A DNA stretch of 64,000 nt from Mycoplana dimorpha. Lineage in GTDB: Bacteria > Pseudomonadota > Alphaproteobacteria > Rhizobiales > Rhizobiaceae. The stretch is from the NCBI RefSeq assembly GCF_003046475.1, contig NZ_PZZZ01000005.1, forward strand, positions 342,405 to 406,404, in the 5' to 3' direction. The position numbers and the translations under genes are program-made. The stretch's first letter is position 1. Each line of letters begins with the position of its first letter. Below the pieces are notes generated by a model. That model searched no databases. It was not told the DNA's origin and saw nothing but the letters and a program-made list of their open reading frames with translations. Shown piece after piece: positions 31,912 through 40,896 of this stretch.

Positions 31912-33729
31912 TTGAAAAACCTTAAGATATCAACCCGCATCTATATGTTGACGGCAATGGCGCTGTTCTTCCTGGCCGCTGCCATGACCTACAAGACCAT
32001 CGATGCGAACGCGGAGATCGCTAAAGAGCGACGCAACATGCTGCGCGACATGACGGCCATGGCGATCTCCGTCATCGCCGGCTACGAGGAGCAGGAAAGA
32101 AGGGGCGACCTCACGCGCGAGGAAGCCCAGAAGTATGCGATCGAGAACGTCATGGCGATGCGCTACGGCGAGGACGGCTACTTCTTCATCAACAGCTTCG
32201 ACGGCACGATGCGGGCCCATCCGGTCAACAAAGCCTTGATTGGCACCGATGTGACGGGCCAGAAGGACATCAACGGCAAGCTGTTCCAGGCCGAACTCAT
32301 CCGGCTCGCCCAGAATCCGGGAAGCGGCTTCGTCGACTATTACTGGAACAAGTCCGGCCAGTCCCAGCCGGTCGAGAAATTCTCTTACGTTGCCGGTTTC
32401 AAGCCCTGGGGCTGGGGTATCGGTACCGGCGTCTACGCCGACGACCTGGCTGCCCAGGCGCAGGCGAGTTTCATCGTTACCCTGACGATCACCGTGCTCG
32501 CCGGTCTGGCGACGCTTGCAGCGGCGCTCTCGATCGGCCGCTCGATCAGCCTGCCGATCAATCGGCTTAAGGACGTGATGCTCGAAGTTGCGCGCAACGA
32601 CACCCATTCCGACGTGCCCGACACCGATCGCAAGGACGAGATCGGCAACATGGCCGAGGCGCTGGTGCTGCTGCGCAATTCCGTCATCGAGCGCAACGAA
32701 CTCGAGATCAGCCAACGCGAGCAGCAGCTGGTGATCGACAGCGAGCGCAACGCCAGCGCCGAGCAGCAGGCCGCAGTGTCGCGAAGCCAGGCGCGCGTGG
32801 TGAACGAGATTGGCACCGCGCTGGAGAAACTCGCCAGCGGCGACCTCACCTTCGAAGTCGGCGATCTCGGCAGCGAGTACGATAAGCTCCGCCGCGACTT
32901 CAATGGCGCAGTCTCCGCCTTGAGGTCTACGATATCGGCGATCGCCGCCTCGACCAACGTGGTTAACGGCAGCGCAGCCGAAATCAGCCAGGCCGCCAAC
33001 GACCTCTCCCAGCGCACCGAGCAGCAGGCCGCCTCCCTGGAAGAGACCGCCGCAGCCCTCGACGAGATCACGTCGGCCGTGCAGAACTCGACGGTGCGCG
33101 CCGAAGAGGCCAGGCGCATGGTGGCCGATGCCCGCAAGGGCGCGTCGGAATCGAGCGAGGTCGTGCGTAACGCGATCGGCGCCATGGGCCGCATCGAGAG
33201 TTCGTCCTCCAAGATCGGCGAGATCATCGGCGTGATCGACGACATCGCCTTCCAGACGAACCTGCTGGCGCTCAATGCCGGTGTCGAGGCCGCCCGCGCC
33301 GGCGAGGCCGGCAAGGGGTTTGCCGTCGTCGCCCAGGAGGTGCGCGAGCTTGCGCAGCGCTCGGCCAACGCTGCCAAGGAGATCAAGGCACTGATCACCG
33401 CCTCGACCAGCGAGGTGTCGGTCGGGGTGGAGCTCGTGGAAGCGACCGGGTCGGCGCTGAGCGACATCGAGCGCCGCGTCAACGAGATCAACGACCGCAT
33501 CGTTGCGATCGCGACCGCCGCCCAGGAACAGTCCGTCGGGCTGCGGGAGATCAACACGGCGGTGAACCAGATGGACCAGATGACGCAGCAGAACGCGGCC
33601 ATGGTCGAACAGACCTCCGCCGCCAGCCAGACGCTCGCCGGCGAAAGCGGACAACTCGCCAGCCGTATCGCCCAGTTCCAGCTGGAAGGCCAGCAACAGC
33701 AGGCCTACTCGATTCGCCGCGCTGCCTGA
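31912..33729 (+). CDS. Methyl-accepting chemotaxis protein with a single Cache domain
   Basis: 605 residues from a TTG at 31912 (MKNLKISTRIYMLT-type start, common in this family); an ATG at 31849 would add 21 residues of no family character. Membrane segment 1 is MLTAMALFFLAAAMTY; a periplasmic sCache_2 domain follows with RYGEDGYFFINSFDG and HPVNKALIGTDV; segment 2 is FIVTLTITVLAGLATLAAAL; a HAMP domain precedes the signalling domain, whose tip is GEIIGVIDDIAFQTNLLALNAGVEAARAGE. Cache receptors often sense small carboxylates. A terminator follows at 33751. Confidence 0.93.
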   Translation: MKNLKISTRIYMLTAMALFFLAAAMTYKTIDANAEIAKERRNMLRDMTAMAISVIAGYEEQERRGDLTREEAQKYAIENVMAMRYGEDGYFFINSFDGTMRAHPVNKALIGTDVTGQKDINGKLFQAELIRLAQNPGSGFVDYYWNKSGQSQPVEKFSYVAGFKPWGWGIGTGVYADDLAAQAQASFIVTLTITVLAGLATLAAALSIGRSISLPINRLKDVMLEVARNDTHSDVPDTDRKDEIGNMAEALVLLRNSVIERNELEISQREQQLVIDSERNASAEQQAAVSRSQARVVNEIGTALEKLASGDLTFEVGDLGSEYDKLRRDFNGAVSALRSTISAIAASTNVVNGSAAEISQAANDLSQRTEQQAASLEETAAALDEITSAVQNSTVRAEEARRMVADARKGASESSEVVRNAIGAMGRIESSSSKIGEIIGVIDDIAFQTNLLALNAGVEAARAGEAGKGFAVVAQEVRELAQRSANAAKEIKALITASTSEVSVGVELVEATGSALSDIERRVNEINDRIVAIATAAQEQSVGLREINTAVNQMDQMTQQNAAMVEQTSAASQTLAGESGQLASRIAQFQLEGQQQQAYSIRRAA

Positions 33730-33750
33730 GCGTGATCGGCATCCGACAAG

Positions 33751-33784
33751 AAAGGCCCGTCCGGGGAACCGGGCGGGCCTTTGC
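33751..33784 (+). terminator. Terminator after the chemoreceptor gene
   Basis: A 14-base stem AAAGGCCCGTCCGG / CCGGGCGGGCCTTT (one G:T pair) with a GGAA loop and a T-rich tail. Confidence 0.8.
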
Positions 33785-33939
33785 CTTTTATCGACCTTGG
33801 GCCTGGGCGCGTCCGCGCTGCGGCCTTTCTGCAACGGTCGCAAGGTTGACATTTATGTGATCCGACTTCGCCTTGCCACGGCCCGCCGGAAAGTGAATCT
33901 AGCCGCGTCGCATACATCCAGAGAACTGCCTTCCCACCC

Positions 33940-34665
33940 ATGAGTGAAAATTCCCTGTCGCGTCGCGCATTCCTGATGGCGTCCATCTCGACCACCGCCG
34001 CCCTGGCGGGCTGCGCAACCACCACTCCGCCGGTCGATCGCGTCCCGCTTCCCGAGAAGGTCAGCCGCCCGGTCGTGCCGGTCACCGACGAGGAACTGGC
34101 GGCCAGATACGCAGCGGTGGAGGACGGCGGGCATCTGATACCGGCCATTCCGTATAAGAAGATCGACCCCAAGTATTACCGGCAGAGGGTCGACGATCCG
34201 ACCGGCGAGCCGGCGGGCACCGTGGTCGTGGATACCGCGACGCGGTTCCTCTATGTCGTCGAGCCGGGCGGCTCGGCGATGCGCTACGGCGTCGGCATCG
34301 GCCGCGAGGGCTTTGCCTGGCAGGGGGAGGGGATCATCCACTGGCGGCAGCCGTGGCCGCGCTGGAAGGTGCCGGCCGACATGATCGCCCGCAACCCGCA
34401 CCTGGAAAAGTATTCCGTCGAGAACGGCGGCATGGCGCCGGGTATCAACAATCCGCTCGGGGCCCGGGCGCTCTACATCTTCCAGAACGGCAAGGACACG
34501 CTCTACCGGCTGCACGGATCGCCGGAGTGGCAATCGATCGGCAAGGCCACCTCGTCGGGCTGCGTGCGCCTGATCAACCAGGACGTCCTCGATCTCTACC
34601 GGCGGGTGCCCTACCACGCGCGGATCGTCGTGCACCAGGCGCCGATGGTCGTGGCGAAAGCCTGA
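33940..34665 (+). CDS. L,D-transpeptidase lipoprotein (YkuD domain)
   Basis: 241 residues. The N terminus SRRAFLMASISTTAALAGC has a twin-arginine-like motif and a lipobox with Cys. The YkuD domain spans about residues 80-235; the catalytic set is His192 in RLHGSPE and Cys208 in SSGCVRLINQD. These enzymes cross-link peptidoglycan stems (3-3 bonds) or attach proteins to peptidoglycan; in Hyphomicrobiales many copies exist. The acyl-enzyme cysteine and histidine are present, so it should be active. Confidence 0.92.
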   Translation: MSENSLSRRAFLMASISTTAALAGCATTTPPVDRVPLPEKVSRPVVPVTDEELAARYAAVEDGGHLIPAIPYKKIDPKYYRQRVDDPTGEPAGTVVVDTATRFLYVVEPGGSAMRYGVGIGREGFAWQGEGIIHWRQPWPRWKVPADMIARNPHLEKYSVENGGMAPGINNPLGARALYIFQNGKDTLYRLHGSPEWQSIGKATSSGCVRLINQDVLDLYRRVPYHARIVVHQAPMVVAKA

Positions 34666-34715
34666 CGTAACCGGCGCCGTCGCCTGCATCCGCGCCAGGC
34701 CTGGGTTTTTATGCA

Positions 34716-34752
34716 GAAAGGCCCGCCCGGTTGTACCGGAGCGGGCCTTTCC
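34716..34752. terminator. Terminator between the L,D-transpeptidase gene and serA
   Basis: A long imperfect hairpin: GAAAGGCCCGC with GCGGGCCTTTC (34716-34752), plus an inner CCGG/CCGG pair. It lies between convergent genes and probably serves both. Confidence 0.75.
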
Positions 34753-34776
34753 ATGTCGTCCTGGGAGGAGACGATC

Positions 34777-36372
34777 TCAGTCGACGTTGAAGACGAGCGG
34801 CTTGGCCTGGCGGATCGCCGAGTGGGCCGTCAGCTTGTCGAGCACGTCCTGCTCCACCGCACCGTCGACATAGAGCAGCGCGATCGCGTCGCCGCCCTGC
34901 TTGTCGCGGCCGAGCTGGAAGTTGGCGATGTTCACGCCGCCTTCGCCCAGCGTCGTGCCGATGAAGCCGATCATGCCCGGCACGTCGGTGTTGGCGATGT
35001 AGATCATGTTGGCGCCGACGTCGGCATCCATGTTGATGCCCTTGATCTGGATGAAGCGCGGCTTGCCGTCGGAGAAGACGGTGCCGGCGACCGAGCGCGT
35101 CTGGTTGGCGGTCTTGACGGTGAGCTTGATGTAGCCGTCGTAGACGCCGGTCTTGTCGCGCTTGACCTCGGAGAGGATGATGCCCTTCTCCTTCACCATG
35201 ACCGGCGCCGAGACCATGTTGACGTCGGCGACCTGCGGGCGGATCAGGCCGGCAAGCACCGCGCTGGTCAGCGCCCTGGTGTTCATCGACGCCGTCTGGC
35301 CGTCGTAGAGGATCTCGATCTCCTTGATGGCGCTTTCGGTGACCTGGCCGACGAAGGCGCCGAGCACGTCGGCGAGCTTGATGAACGGCTTCAGGATCGG
35401 CGCTTCCTCGGCGGTGATCGACGGCATGTTGATGGCGTTCGAAACCGCCCCCTTGATGAGGTAATCCGACATCTGCTCGGCCACCTGGAGAGCGACGTTC
35501 TCCTGCGCTTCCGTCGTCGAGGCGCCGAGATGCGGGGTGCAGACGACGTTCGGCAGGCCGAACAGCGGGCTTTCGGTGGCGGGCTCGACGGCGAACACGT
35601 CGAAGCCGGCGCCGGCGACATGGCCGGACTTGATCGCCTCTGCGAGTGCTGCCTCATCGACCAGGCCGCCGCGGGCGCAGTTGATGATGCGCACGCCCTT
35701 CTTCGTCTTGGCCAGGTTTTCCTTGCCGAGAATGCCGCGCGTCTTGTCGGTCATCGGCACGTGCAGCGTGATGAAATCGGCCTGGGCGAGCAGGTCGTCG
35801 AGTTCGACCTTGGTGACGCCCATTTCCTGGGCACGCTCGACAGACAGGAAGGGATCATAGGCAAGCACGTGCATGCCGAGACCGATCGCCTTCTTGCAGA
35901 CGATGCCGCCGATGTTGCCGGCGCCGATGACGCCGAGCGTCTTGCCGGTGATCTCGACGCCCATGAACTTCGACTTCTCCCACTTGCCGGCCTGGGTCGA
36001 CAGGTCGGCGGCCGGCAGCTGGCGGGCGACGGCGAACATCAGCGCGATCGCGTGTTCGGCGGTGGTGATCGAGTTGCCGAACGGGGTGTTCATGACGATG
36101 ATGCCGCGGCGCGAGGCCGCCGGGATGTCGACGTTGTCGACGCCGATGCCGGCGCGGCCGATGACCTTGAGGTTGGTGGCGGCGGCGATCAGCTTTTCCG
36201 TGGCCTTGGTGGCGGAGCGGATGGCGAGACCGTCATAGTTGCCGATAATCTCGGCGAGCTTTTCCTTGTCCTTGCCGAGCTGCGGCTGGAAATCGACTTC
36301 GACGCCGCGGTCGCGGAAAATCTGGACGGCGGTTTGCGACAGTTCGTCGGATACGAGTACGCGAGGTGCCAT
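34777..36372 (-). CDS. serA: D-3-phosphoglycerate dehydrogenase
   Basis: 531 residues. RVLVSDELSQTAVQIF starts the substrate domain; the NAD-binding motif is LGVIGAGNIGGIV; catalytic residues lie in NCARGGLVDE and TPHLGASTTEAQ. After an intervening domain, a C-terminal ACT domain begins near IKGINMDADVG and includes TDVPGMIGFIGTTLGEGGVNI, the usual serine-binding part. It oxidises 3-phosphoglycerate as the first serine step. The ATG at 36372 has a GAAGGAGG site. It is the second gene of a serC-serA operon, 75 bases after serC. Confidence 0.97.
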   Translation of the reverse strand: MAPRVLVSDELSQTAVQIFRDRGVEVDFQPQLGKDKEKLAEIIGNYDGLAIRSATKATEKLIAAATNLKVIGRAGIGVDNVDIPAASRRGIIVMNTPFGNSITTAEHAIALMFAVARQLPAADLSTQAGKWEKSKFMGVEITGKTLGVIGAGNIGGIVCKKAIGLGMHVLAYDPFLSVERAQEMGVTKVELDDLLAQADFITLHVPMTDKTRGILGKENLAKTKKGVRIINCARGGLVDEAALAEAIKSGHVAGAGFDVFAVEPATESPLFGLPNVVCTPHLGASTTEAQENVALQVAEQMSDYLIKGAVSNAINMPSITAEEAPILKPFIKLADVLGAFVGQVTESAIKEIEILYDGQTASMNTRALTSAVLAGLIRPQVADVNMVSAPVMVKEKGIILSEVKRDKTGVYDGYIKLTVKTANQTRSVAGTVFSDGKPRFIQIKGINMDADVGANMIYIANTDVPGMIGFIGTTLGEGGVNIANFQLGRDKQGGDAIALLYVDGAVEQDVLDKLTAHSAIRQAKPLVFNVD

Positions 36373-36447
36373 GAAGGCCTCCTTCATTCGTGCGATAGGA
36401 ATTTGGGATCGGGGTGGCCTCGCCCGAGGGCGGGGCCGGGAGCGCAA

Positions 36448-37629
36448 TCAGGCCGCAGCCTTGGAAAGCGATGCCTTCTGGGTCTCGTAGGCCCAGGCCA
36501 GCCAGGGCAGGAGCGCCTCGATGTCGGCGGTATCGATCGTCGCACCCGCCCAGATGCGAAGGCCGGAGGGCGCGTCGCGATAGGCGCCGATGTCATAGGC
36601 GACGCCTTCCTTCTCGAGTAGGGCGACGATGCCCTTGGCGAAGGCAGCTTGCGCGTCGGCGTCGAGCGCCAGCACGTCCCTATCGGCGATGGTCAGGCAG
36701 ACGGAGGTGTTGGAGCGGGTCGCCCGAACCTTGGCGAGGTTTTCGATCCAGTCGTTCTGCTCGACGAAATCGAAGATCGCCTGAGCATTGGCGTCGGCCC
36801 GCGCCATCAGCGCCTTCAGGCCGCCGATCTGCTTGGCCCAGAGCAGGGCGTCGATGTAATCCTCGACGCAGAGCATCGACGGCGTGTTGATCGTCTCGCC
36901 CTGGAAGATGCCCTCGATCAGCTTGCCGGCCTTGGTCATGCGGAAGATCTTCGGCAGCGGCCAGGCCGGCGTGTAGCTCTCCAGCCGTTCGACGGCGCGG
37001 GGCGACAGGATGACGACGCCGTGGCCGCCTTCGCCGCCGAGAACCTTCTGCCAGGAGAAGGTGGTGACGTCGAGCTTGGCGAAATCGAGGTTCTGCGCAA
37101 ACGCGGCCGAGGTCGCGTCGCAGATCGTCAGGCCCTGGCGGTCGGCCGGAATGAAGTCTGCATTCGGCAGGCGCACGCCAGAGGTGGTGCCGTTCCAGGT
37201 GAAGACCACGTCGCGGTCGAAATCGACGGCGGAAAGGTCGGGAAGCTCGCCATAGGCGGCCTCGATTTTGCGGACATCGGCGAGCTTGAGCTGCTTGACC
37301 ACGTCGGTGACCCAGCCGGCGCCGAAGCTTTCCCAGGCGAGCATGTCGACGCCGCGGGCGCCGAGCAGCGACCAGAGCGCCATTTCGACGGCGCCGGTGT
37401 CGGAAGCGGGCACGATGCCGATGCGGTAATCGGCCGGCACTTCGAGGATTTCACGGGTAAGGTCGATGGCCTGCTTCAGCTTGGCCTTGCCGATCTTGGC
37501 GCGGTGCGAGCGACCGAGCGGAGCATCAGCAAGGGCTTCGAGCGACCAGTTCGGGCGCTTCGAGCAGGGGCCAGAAGAGAAATGGGTATTGTTCGGACGC
37601 ACGTCCGGCGGGGTGACGGTCTTCGTCAT
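36448..37629 (-). CDS. serC: Phosphoserine aminotransferase, alphaproteobacterial type
   Basis: 393 residues. [20 protein letters not shown] and [19 protein letters not shown] mark the alphaproteobacterial SerC; the PLP lysine is in [16 protein letters not shown]. It transaminates 3-phosphohydroxypyruvate with glutamate, using the product of SerA. A promoter with TTGACA and 17-base spacing lies at 37686-37714. The leader between it and the start has two hairpins, the second enclosing the ribosome-binding site, which resembles the known serC leader motif. Confidence 0.96.
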   Translation of the reverse strand: MTKTVTPPDVRPNNTHFSSGPCSKRPNWSLEALADAPLGRSHRAKIGKAKLKQAIDLTREILEVPADYRIGIVPASDTGAVEMALWSLLGARGVDMLAWESFGAGWVTDVVKQLKLADVRKIEAAYGELPDLSAVDFDRDVVFTWNGTTSGVRLPNADFIPADRQGLTICDATSAAFAQNLDFAKLDVTTFSWQKVLGGEGGHGVVILSPRAVERLESYTPAWPLPKIFRMTKAGKLIEGIFQGETINTPSMLCVEDYIDALLWAKQIGGLKALMARADANAQAIFDFVEQNDWIENLAKVRATRSNTSVCLTIADRDVLALDADAQAAFAKGIVALLEKEGVAYDIGAYRDAPSGLRIWAGATIDTADIEALLPWLAWAYETQKASLSKAAA

Positions 37630-37634
37630 GATGG

Positions 37635-37672
37635 CTATCCTTCCAGATAGAAAGCCCTTCGTTGGGGAAGGG
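37635..37672 (-). ncRNA. serC leader-like RNA element
   Basis: On the minus strand a first hairpin CCCTTC / GAAGGG with a six-base loop (37655-37672) is followed by CTATC / GATAG around TGGAAG (37635-37650). The second loop contains the GGAAGG ribosome-binding site of serC, six to ten bases before its ATG. A serC RNA motif with this location was described by comparative genomics in alphaproteobacteria; its ligand is not known to me. The match is by position and architecture only. Confidence 0.6.
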
Positions 37673-37685
37673 TGTCCCGCCGCCG

Positions 37686-37714
37686 CAAGTATGGGAGCGG
37701 TCATCCGGTGTCAA
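37686..37714 (-). promoter_or_regulatory. serC promoter
   Basis: On the minus strand TTGACA (37709-37714) and TACTTG (37686-37691) are 17 bases apart. The transcript would start near 37680, giving a leader of about 50 bases that is almost wholly the two-hairpin element. Confidence 0.6.
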
Positions 37715-37929
37715 GCCGCTTGTGTCGCGTCCGGGAAATTTTGCGACGCAAAGGAAACGGCGCGTGGGGCCGTCCCCGGGGGCGCATCGAGGTACCGTCG
37801 TGGCAATCCCCAGCTCTCATCATTCCTGGAATGAATCCGGAGCCCAACCGCGCCGCAACTGCGGTGCGAGAGAGTCCGTGGGAGCCGGCGCCGATCCTTG
37901 ACGCTGACGACGGCTATCACATCTCCGTC

Positions 37930-37970
37930 ATGCCGGACCTGATCCGGCATCCAGGGCGCGATGTCATCGC
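37930..37970. repeat. REP-like element, copy 1
   Basis: Palindrome ATGCCGGA-CCTGA-TCCGGCAT at 37930-37950, followed by a second small hairpin GCGCGAT-GTC-ATCGCGC. The same two-hairpin unit recurs at 38006 and 38250 in the other order. Confidence 0.75.
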
Positions 37971-38005
37971 GCAGAATGCGTTTCTCATCTTCAGTAGAGT
38001 CATTC

Positions 38006-38055
38006 ACCGCGCGGACGCGCGGTGGCTGGATCCCGGATCAAGTCCGGGATGGCGG
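38006..38055. repeat. REP-like element, copy 2
   Basis: A hairpin CACCGCGC / GCGCGGTG around GGAC, then the palindrome ATCCCGGA-TCAAG-TCCGGGAT (38030-38050) and GGCGGG. The C to G changes in the arms relative to copy 3 are compensated, so the pairing is kept. Confidence 0.75.
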
Positions 38056-38080
38056 GAGGGAGGGGGCGCCGTGGGTTGGC

Positions 38081-38170
38081 TACCGCCCCGGCCGGCCCGT
38101 CTTGCCCTTCGCCTTGGCCTTGCGCGCCTGTTCGGCCGCTCCTCGTATGGGCCTACGCCGATCTTGCCGC
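38081..38170 (-). pseudogene. Decayed copy A of a small gene end
   Basis: About 90 bases that align with 38329-38420. On the minus strand the last residues read EQARKAKAKGKTGRPGR then stop, but a two-base deletion relative to copy B puts the upstream part out of frame. No start codon is seen. Confidence 0.5.
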
Positions 38171-38249
38171 GCGCGACGGCGATTACATGCTTCGCGTACT
38201 CAGGTTGGGCCGTTAATGACGCCTCAGTCGCTTGGCAAAGGAGTCTCCC

Positions 38250-38299
38250 GCGCGATGGACATCGCGCGCTGGATGCCGGATCAAGTCCGGCATGACGGG
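38250..38299. repeat. REP-like element, copy 3
   Basis: A GC-rich hairpin (CGCGCGATG against CATCGCGCG) is followed by the palindrome ATGCCGGA-TCAAG-TCCGGCAT (38273-38293) and GACGGG. Confidence 0.75.
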
Positions 38300-38328
38300 A
38301 GAGTTGGGGTGTCGGCGCGTCGGCCCGC

Positions 38329-38420
38329 TACCGACCCGGGCGGGCCGTATTGCCCTTCATCCTAGCCTTGCGCGCCTGTTCGGTCGGGTCCTCGTAGGAG
38401 CCAGCGCCGATCTTGCCGCG
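38329..38420 (-). pseudogene. Decayed copy B of a small gene end
   Basis: On the minus strand the frame reads NWHDQYYHGADDPRRGKIG, continues GAGSYEDPTEQARKARMKG and ends NTARPGR with a stop. It is closed upstream by a TGA and has no start codon, so it looks like a gene remnant. The 900-base serC-rpoH gap otherwise holds the three REP-like units and no supported gene. Confidence 0.5.
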
Positions 38421-38529
38421 GCGTGGGTCATCCGCGCCGTGATAGTATTGATCGTGCCAGTTGGGTCAGAAGCTGCGCACTTTCGAACCACATGCATCGC
38501 GCCTTCGAACCACCTGCATCGTGGCCGTA

Positions 38530-39435
38530 TCAGGCCTGCTCGATTACGCGCAGCGACTTGGCCTGTTCGGCGGCGAGCTTCTGGACGGCGTCCTGCACCT
38601 TTTCGAAGGCGCGCACCTCAATCTGGCGCACGCGCTCGCGGCTGATGTCGAACTCGGTGGAGAGCTCTTCCAGCGTGACCGGATCCTCGGAAAGGCGGCG
38701 GGCGGAGAAGATGCGCTTTTCGCGGTCGTTCAGGTTGCCCATGGCGCGTGCCAGCATGGCCCGGCGGGTTTCCAGCTCGTCCTGTTCGATCAGCGTTTCT
38801 TCCTGGCTGTCGCGGTCGTCCACCAGCCAGTCCTGCCACTGGCCGGAATCGCCTTCGCTCGCCTTGATCGGTGCGTTCAGCGAGGCGTCGCCGGAGAGGC
38901 GCTGATTCATCGACACGACCTCGGCCTCCGAGACCTGCAGCTTGTTGGCGATCTCGGCAACCTGGTCGGGCCGCAAATCGCCCTCCTCGATCGCCTGGAT
39001 CTTGCTCTTCATCCGGCGCAGGTTGAAGAACAGCCGCTTCTGGTTGGCGGTGGTGCCCATCTTCACCAGCGACCAGGAGCGCAGGATGTATTCCTGGATC
39101 GCCGCCTTGATCCACCACATGGCATAGGTGGCGAGGCGGAAGCCGCGCTCGGGGTCGAACTTCTTGACCGCCTGCATCAGGCCGACATTGCCCTCTGAGA
39201 TGACCTCGCCGATCGGCAGGCCGTAGCCGCGATAGCCCATGGCGATCTTGGCGACCAGACGCAGATGGCTCGTCACCAGCTGATGGGCGGCATTGCGGTC
39301 GTCATGTTCCTGGTAACGCTTGGCGAGCATGTATTCCTGCTGCGGCTCAAGCATCGGGAACTTGCGGATTTCGTCGAGATAGCGGTTGAGACCGCCTTCA
39401 CCGGCCGTGACGGATGGCAATGTATTGCGGGCCAT
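38530..39435 (-). CDS. rpoH: RNA polymerase sigma-32 factor
   Basis: 301 residues. Region 2 is ENTER-type: LVTSHLRLVAKIAMGYRGYGLP, ISEGNVGLMQAVKKFDPERGFRLATYAMWWIKAAIQEYIL; the RpoH box region is QRLFFNLRRMKSKI; region 4.2 is EELSTEFDISRERVRQIEVRAFEKV. It directs heat-shock transcription and is an expected FtsH substrate; ftsH is in this window. Two putative sigma-70-type promoters lie upstream. The ATG at 39435 follows GGAAGGGGGTGCTCT. Confidence 0.96.
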   Translation of the reverse strand: MARNTLPSVTAGEGGLNRYLDEIRKFPMLEPQQEYMLAKRYQEHDDRNAAHQLVTSHLRLVAKIAMGYRGYGLPIGEVISEGNVGLMQAVKKFDPERGFRLATYAMWWIKAAIQEYILRSWSLVKMGTTANQKRLFFNLRRMKSKIQAIEEGDLRPDQVAEIANKLQVSEAEVVSMNQRLSGDASLNAPIKASEGDSGQWQDWLVDDRDSQEETLIEQDELETRRAMLARAMGNLNDREKRIFSARRLSEDPVTLEELSTEFDISRERVRQIEVRAFEKVQDAVQKLAAEQAKSLRVIEQA

Positions 39436-39547
39436 AGAGCACCCCCTTCCTTGATGCGGCTTCCTCCTGAGGCAAGCCTTGCGCGGAGCAGAACCGATCC
39501 CGTTGGCGACCATGCTCCGGGGCGGGATTTCGGACCCACCAACATGC

Positions 39548-39576
39548 AAGATAGGTATGGCGAAACAATGGTTCAA
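39548..39576 (-). promoter_or_regulatory. Putative rpoH promoter, proximal
   Basis: On the minus strand TTGAAC (39571-39576) and TATCTT (39548-39553) are 17 bases apart, about 110 bases before rpoH. Confidence 0.5.
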
Positions 39577-39640
39577 GCACCGGTGGTTTCACGATCGGGT
39601 GAAAACCGGAAGGTTTGTGCGGGCTGTGCGGACAGATGAA

Positions 39641-39669
39641 TATTTTGTACCGGCACCGCGGATTTTCAA
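39641..39669 (-). promoter_or_regulatory. Putative rpoH promoter, distal
   Basis: TTGAAA (39664-39669) and AAAATA (39641-39646) on the minus strand are 17 bases apart. The CCTTGAAA context also resembles a heat-shock -35 element. The 395-base rluD-rpoH gap contains no gene I can support. Confidence 0.45.
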
Positions 39670-39830
39670 GGCTTTTCCGTCCTTCCTGCGCTGTGTGTAC
39701 CATGACGACGATGGACCTCCAGCGCGCCTGCTCGCCTTCGCGCCTGGCCTGCTCGAGATCGCTGCCGGTGAGTATGCGCACGTTCGGATCGGCTGCGGCG
39801 CCGGCTGCCGGCGCGGACCGGCGCGGCCGC

Positions 39831-40859
39831 TCAGTCGATCGCCCGCAGCGCGTCCAGCAGCGCTTCGAGATCGTCGGGAGCGGGCGCCTCGAAATGCATG
39901 ACCTCGCCGGTCGAGGGATGCTCGAACTGCAGCATGAAGGCATGCAGGGCCTGGCGGCGGAAGCCGTTGACGGCGGCGCGCGCCTGCTCCGGAAGCCGGT
40001 TGGCCTTGGTCCTGAAGGCGCCGCCATATTCCGGGTCGCCGATCAGCGGGTGGCCGATATGGGCCATGTGCACGCGGATCTGGTGGGTGCGGCCGGTTTC
40101 CAGGTGGCATTCGACGAGCGAGGCGAGGCAGGTCGCGTCAGCCATTTCGCCATAGCGCTCCACCACTTCGTAATGGGTGATCGCCTCGCGCGCGTCCTCG
40201 CTATCCTCACGCTTCACGGCGCGCCTGGTGCGGTCGCCGGCGCGGCCGAGGGGGGCGTCGATTGTGCCGCGCAGCTGCCGCGGCCGCCCCCAGACGACGG
40301 CCCGGTAGGCGCGCTCCAGCGGCCCGCTGCGGCCATGATCGGCGAACTGCGCGGAGAGATGGCGGTGGGCGGCGTCGTTCTTGGCGACGACCATGACGCC
40401 GCTCGTCTCCTTGTCGAGCCGGTGCACGATGCCGGGGCGGCGCACGCCGCCGATGCCGGAAAGGCTCGTGCCGCAGTGGTGGATCAGCGCGTTGACGAGC
40501 GTGCCCGTCCAGTTGCCGGCGGCCGGATGCACGACCAGACCGGCGGGCTTGACGAGGACGATCAGGTCATCGTCCTCGTGGAGAACCTCGAGGGGAATGT
40601 CCTCGCCCTTCGGTTCCGGGTCTTCGGGCTCGGGAAGATGGAATTCGATCGCGTCGCCCGGGCGCACCTTGCGGCTCGGGTCGGCGACGGTGACCCCGTT
40701 GACGACCATTGCGCCCTGCTCGATCAGTGCCTTGATGCGGCTGCGCGAAAACGCCCCGCCCAGGGCCGCGACGAGCCACGCGTCGATCCGTCCTGCGGCG
40801 TCCTCGCCGGCGGTCAGCACTTTCCTTGTGTCGTCGGCTTCGTTAAAGGGGGCGTTCAT
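39831..40859 (-). CDS. rluD: 23S rRNA pseudouridine synthase, RluA/RluD family
   Basis: 342 residues. An N-terminal S4 domain (RIDAWLVAALGGAFSRSRIKALIEQGAMVVNG) precedes the catalytic domain with HRLDKETSGVMVVAKN (catalytic Asp), LVECHLETGRTHQIRVHMAHIGHPLIGDPEYGG and a C-terminal QALHAFMLQFEHP. RluD modifies U1911, U1915 and U1917 of helix 69 in E. coli; other RluA members have different targets, so the symbol is by best family match. It is divergent from the DUF6476-type gene. Confidence 0.9.
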   Translation of the reverse strand: MNAPFNEADDTRKVLTAGEDAAGRIDAWLVAALGGAFSRSRIKALIEQGAMVVNGVTVADPSRKVRPGDAIEFHLPEPEDPEPKGEDIPLEVLHEDDDLIVLVKPAGLVVHPAAGNWTGTLVNALIHHCGTSLSGIGGVRRPGIVHRLDKETSGVMVVAKNDAAHRHLSAQFADHGRSGPLERAYRAVVWGRPRQLRGTIDAPLGRAGDRTRRAVKREDSEDAREAITHYEVVERYGEMADATCLASLVECHLETGRTHQIRVHMAHIGHPLIGDPEYGGAFRTKANRLPEQARAAVNGFRRQALHAFMLQFEHPSTGEVMHFEAPAPDDLEALLDALRAID

Positions 40860-40896
40860 TCAAAGATTGTCCTGCCTGTCGGAGACGCTACCGCTT

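Noticed and set aside
31930..33852. 640-codon open frame antisense to the chemoreceptor gene
   Set aside because: It is a GC-driven shadow; the plus-strand frame has Cache, HAMP and signalling domains.
34711..36621. 636-codon open frame antisense to serA
   Set aside because: A shadow rich in Asp, Arg and Gly; serA on the other strand is full length.
39436..39830. Possible small gene between rluD and rpoH on the minus strand
   Set aside because: A stretch of helical-looking sequence (LEQARREGEQARWRS) is open, but no start codon with a ribosome-binding site is seen and the rpoH promoters lie inside it.
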